From positions 744,001-808,000 of the forward strand of contig CP085830.1 of NCBI GenBank assembly GCA_020809705.1: 64,000 nucleotides of DNA. The letters are read 5' to 3'. Every line of letters begins with the position of its first letter. Position 1 is the stretch's first letter. The position numbers and the translations under genes are program-made. Below are positions 60,827 through 64,000 of this stretch, piece by piece. The DNA is from Calonectria ilicicola. Taxonomy: Eukaryota > Ascomycota > Sordariomycetes > Hypocreales > Nectriaceae. Under the pieces are notes generated by a model. It ran no database searches. It had not been told where the DNA came from and saw only the letters and a program-made list of their open reading frames with translations.

Positions 60827-63018
60827 GTGACCCATAGTGCGACGGAATCCGAGACCGGATGTAAAGTTTGGCTCATTTATACCAGACCTCATCTACACCA
60901 ACCAACGAACAAGCAGTGACCACATACCTCATTCCCAATGGCCGAACCAAGTAGTACCGATTCTGTGGTGTCGTTTGGATTGGTCTGGCCACGCATCATC
61001 CTTGCAGCGCAGGGGAGCCTGGCGATGAAGAAACGCCAGGTGAAAAAAGTGAGAGGTGGTGATGTGATGAACCGGAACGAACATTGCGTCGTATAATAGC
61101 TTTCGCTTAGTCTTTTTGGAATGCAATGATGCATCTGTGAGCATGTGCACGCTACTCATATGTATTTGAAGAAAACGAGGGTTTTCTCCGAAGTCGGTGA
61201 GCGGCACCGTCCGCCGCTTGTACCCCCATCTTTCGGTTTCAAGGGCTTGTCCCTCGCAAGCAGGCCACGATGATGGGAATGGAGCTTCATTTGCCAATCA
61301 GATACGCCAGTGATCAAAAATGAATCGATCTGATAAGAAACCCAGTCCTGACTATACCCGATTTATTGAGCGATCTAACCTTAGGTTGACGCGGCAATAA
61401 TTTGCTCCACCAGACCCAAAATTCTCGCCTCATGCGAACCCACTAGTGCGTCGTGGAGTTGCAATGGTAATTTGCGTGAATTCTTGCCAACTATTTTATC
61501 AAATATTCCAGCCTTACGGCTAGAGAACACCATGATGAAGAATAATATTCTAACCCGGAAGGTTTGAACTCAAAGCTTGTCGCCTTGACTCAATATCTGG
61601 ACCTGGAGCAGATCAGAAGGCATAAGCATCATATATCCATATCCCCATCCAAATCTTCACATGGACCCGTGAACTTTTAACTACCCCTAGTTTATTCACG
61701 CCGGTTTGTGGGGGAGCCTTACCGGCACTTAGACAAAAGTTGGTGAAGGGGTGGGGGTACACTGGGCATGGTAGGGGATCATGTCATGAACCCTGACCAA
61801 AGCAATAACCTTGTGGCGGGCGGTGAAATCCTGCTCGCAAAGGTAGCATAGCCCCATACATCATCGAAGATTATTTCTTTATTTGATCATTAAATGGGCC
61901 CAGTTTGTGCTAAGGGAGGAGAGGAAACGCCCAGGCTCGACACTCCGAGCCCCCAATCTCCTCTCATGGCATATGTGCCTGCGTAATCGGTGGGTCCAGT
62001 GGAGGACCCATGGACTTTTGGGGTTTTGTTATCTGAATTAACATTATTCTACTGGCCGCTGCTGAATCCTTTTAGCTCATGTATCACTTCAACAATAAAT
62101 AAATAATAAAAACAATTAATCAACATAAAACATTTAGATTTCTATTTTGCAAACTTCGGAGCCAAAGCCAATACCATCCAACTCGATTTACTCAATTATA
62201 GCTGACTCTTGATGAGTACCTACGTTTTGTTACCTTCTATTCCAGAAATGACAGGATCGAAATTTTACAATGGCGCTCTTCTTTCCATTGCAAGAGTGAC
62301 CAGCTCAAATCTGGAAAATATCCATCATCCTTCAGAGGGTGCCATTTTATTGGGGTTGAAATAGAAATCTCGAAAGTCCAGGTCGGATACAAGTGATCTT
62401 GAACTCTGTCAATCGTATGATGTAACATTTATTTCAGAGAAATACACTTGATCGTTATTTCTTATTCAAGGGGGGTTTGGATTATAACTGGTGCATTTTA
62501 ATAGCAGGAAAACACGCATCCCGGCGAACTGTGTGTCTTGAGAAGTTGCTTGATGTGGCCTCTTAGCTATCGCTTGACTCAAAGAGACCTACCCGGGAGC
62601 TGGCTAGCTCAGAAAGTCAGATAGCACAGATCCACCCTTCCAAACAAGAAATAATCTAAGGAATTATTCTAACAAGGTGAAGCTTCGAATTTTTATTTTG
62701 GTAAATAGTGGGCTTGACCGAGAGGGAGCTCCAAAGCTACAACAGTGGCAGATACACCTAAGTCTGGCTATGATTTGCCTGACAAAGAAACAATCCACTC
62801 AGGCTATTGAGGATAACATTAATTATAAAAATTTAAAGGATAAAGAATACAATCGAGTAGAAACCTTGATTCTGTATGCTAAATGAAGTCCTTTCATTCT
62901 GAACTGTTTGAGAGAGTATAGTTTGGAAGACTGAAGATAAATAAACCAATAAAGTGATTGATCCTAGGGGAGCGAGGAGCTTCGCCTCAAAAAAAAAAGA
63001 CCAGCTCCCGTGAAAGTA
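60827..63018. other. Gene-poor stretch, no supported intact gene
   Basis: 2.2 kb with only short frames (for example 60929-61297 minus, 62677-62886 plus) lacking domains. AT-rich patches lie near 62090-62150. It contains possible upstream remnants of the 60.6-kb fragment. Confidence 0.45.
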
Positions 63019-64000
63019 TTATACATCAAAAGACTCTTCCATTTGCTCAACTGATCTTCGCTCTTCCAGAAGTTGTTTCAAGACAACTGTGACCTCGTCA
63101 AGAGATATTTCAATCTGTTCGCTCACGCGCATGTCTTTTATAAACACGCCATGAACAACCTTTTTGGAGAGCGTTTCCACATCTCGTGCATTTGCCCATG
63201 CTTCCGTCTCAGTGAGCTTCTCAAACAGCCTAATAACCCTGCGCATTGCGTCTTTTCTAGGAGACAGAATTTGAATTCTTTTCTCGATTAACCTTTTCTG
63301 AAGTAGACGCAGGCAGTCCTTAGGTTTCATGCTGGGAAAGATTATCTCTGTGAAGCGACCACGTAGTCCTTCATTCACTCTCATGAGTGCATCCATGTCT
63401 TTTTCGTAACCAGCAAGTACAATCACCAACTTGTATGCATATCGCTCCTTGGTCATACAGTCCACTAACTCCCCAAGTGCCTCCACAGCAAATTTGCTGA
63501 TAAAGGCACCTGCCAGGTCCTTTTGCCCTAAGCGGTAAGCCTCGTCGATGAACAGAACCTTCCCTAGGGCACGATCTAGCAGGTTTTGCACTTTAACCCC
63601 TGTTATACCTTGCCCTGTGCCGACGAGATCAGTTACCGAACAGTCTAGTACTTCTGGAGTGGAGAGGAACCCCATGGTGTGATACATTTGACCCAGGGCT
63701 CGAGCAGTTGTGGTCTTTCCAGTACCCGGGGGGCCTTTGAAAACGTAGCTAAACGGAATCTCCTCGCGCGGATCAAGGCCATGCTCTCGCATATTTACCG
63801 CCATCCTTTGGTAGTTAGCGAATATGGTAAAGGTAGCCTTAAAACCGATTAAATTCTTCAGGAGTGAACTGAAGTCTTTATTGACATGGCGTCCGCGATC
63901 ATACTCTGGGTCAAAATCCTGAGGTTCCAAGACGACCTGAGTAGCTTCGACTTTGCTCAGAGCAATTCTAATGCCAGGGCGTTGATTTAATCGAGCCGAC
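63019..64000 (-). CDS. CbxX/CfqX-type AAA+ ATPase (partial, 5' end off window)
   Basis: The frame enters at the right edge and ends at 63019. It reads IRIALSKVEATQV, EPQDFDPEYDRGRHVNKDFSSL and LIGFKATFTIF, then the AAA+ core. Walker A is FKGPPGTGKTTTARALG, Walker B KVLFIDEAYRLGQKDLAG, sensor-1 KLVIVLAGYEKDMD, arginine-finger region NEGLRGRFTEIIFPSMKP, then the alpha-helical lid with WANARDVETLSKKVV. This is the CbxX-like repeat domain found in large fungal multi-AAA proteins, in which several copies often occur in tandem; this would be the C-terminal copy. All nucleotide-binding residues are present. Role unknown; relatives include stress- and defence-associated ATPases. Confidence 0.92.
   Translation of the reverse strand, partial: SARLNQRPGIRIALSKVEATQVVLEPQDFDPEYDRGRHVNKDFSSLLKNLIGFKATFTIFANYQRMAVNMREHGLDPREEIPFSYVFKGPPGTGKTTTARALGQMYHTMGFLSTPEVLDCSVTDLVGTGQGITGVKVQNLLDRALGKVLFIDEAYRLGQKDLAGAFISKFAVEALGELVDCMTKERYAYKLVIVLAGYEKDMDALMRVNEGLRGRFTEIIFPSMKPKDCLRLLQKRLIEKRIQILSPRKDAMRRVIRLFEKLTETEAWANARDVETLSKKVVHGVFIKDMRVSEQIEISLDEVTVVLKQLLEERRSVEQMEESFDV

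Noticed and set aside
1..64000. tRNA, rRNA or CRISPR array
   Set aside because: No tRNA B-box with matching arms in intergenic DNA, no rRNA-like sequence, and no regularly spaced repeats beyond the two short tandem arrays reported.

Overview
This is chromosomal DNA of a filamentous ascomycete. Genes are monocistronic and carry short introns of about 47-134 bp with GT...AG borders and CTAAC/CTAAT-like branch sites. Gene families are typical of moulds: class I-III chitin synthase, a pentamodular NRPS, a phosphorylase/NB-ARC NLR, F-box and CbxX-type AAA+ proteins, and a pogo/Fot-type transposase relic. The mix resembles Eurotiomycetes (Aspergillus/Penicillium/Talaromyces relatives), but that is inferred from family resemblance only.

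Layout. 1-2216: NLR-type gene (minus) running off the left edge. 3.4-8 kb: decayed genes, namely an APH-kinase scrap, an internally deleted alcohol dehydrogenase and a type-B carboxylesterase with one in-frame stop. 8.9-10.3 kb: pogo-type transposase relic and a dispersed repeat that recurs at 21.3 kb. 10.7-15.5 kb: intact SDR and a chitin synthase. 16-20 kb: SDR scrap, secreted SnoaL-like protein, EthD-like protein. 21.7 kb: 20-bp minisatellite. 22.5-30.1 kb: DsbA/FrnE-like gene with a frameshift, WrbA-type quinone reductase, MDR oxidoreductase whose start codon reads ATA, GNAT acetyltransferase, M61 peptidase with PDZ domain. 30.8-33.6 kb: divergent adenosine/adenine deaminase and nucleoside hydrolase (purine salvage). 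35.1-37.8 kb: MDR reductase and a bacterial-looking SDR. 37.8-41.3 kb: gene-poor DNA with a 21-bp tandem repeat and a zinc-finger scrap.

The dominant feature is an uninterrupted 16.9-kb ORF at 41321-58252, a 5643-residue NRPS. Its order is (C remnant)-A1-T1-C2-A2-T2-C3-A3-T3-C4-A4-T4-C5-A5-T5-CT. It has five complete A-T pairs, no epimerisation, methyltransferase or thioesterase domain, and a terminal CT domain, so a cyclic (or otherwise CT-released) unmethylated pentapeptide is predicted. Modules 2-3 and 4-5 look like a duplicated two-module block that alternates a common fungal module type with an enniatin/cyclosporin-synthetase-like type. No transporter, P450 or pathway regulator lies beside it, so it is a nearly stand-alone pathway. 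After it come an F-box gene, an unidentified degraded minus-strand ORF near 60.6 kb, and a CbxX-type AAA+ ATPase running off the right edge.

Many neighbouring genes carry inactivating lesions, while the giant NRPS frame and several enzymes are open. This is the pattern of an accessory or rearranged region in which the NRPS has either been kept by selection or arrived recently.
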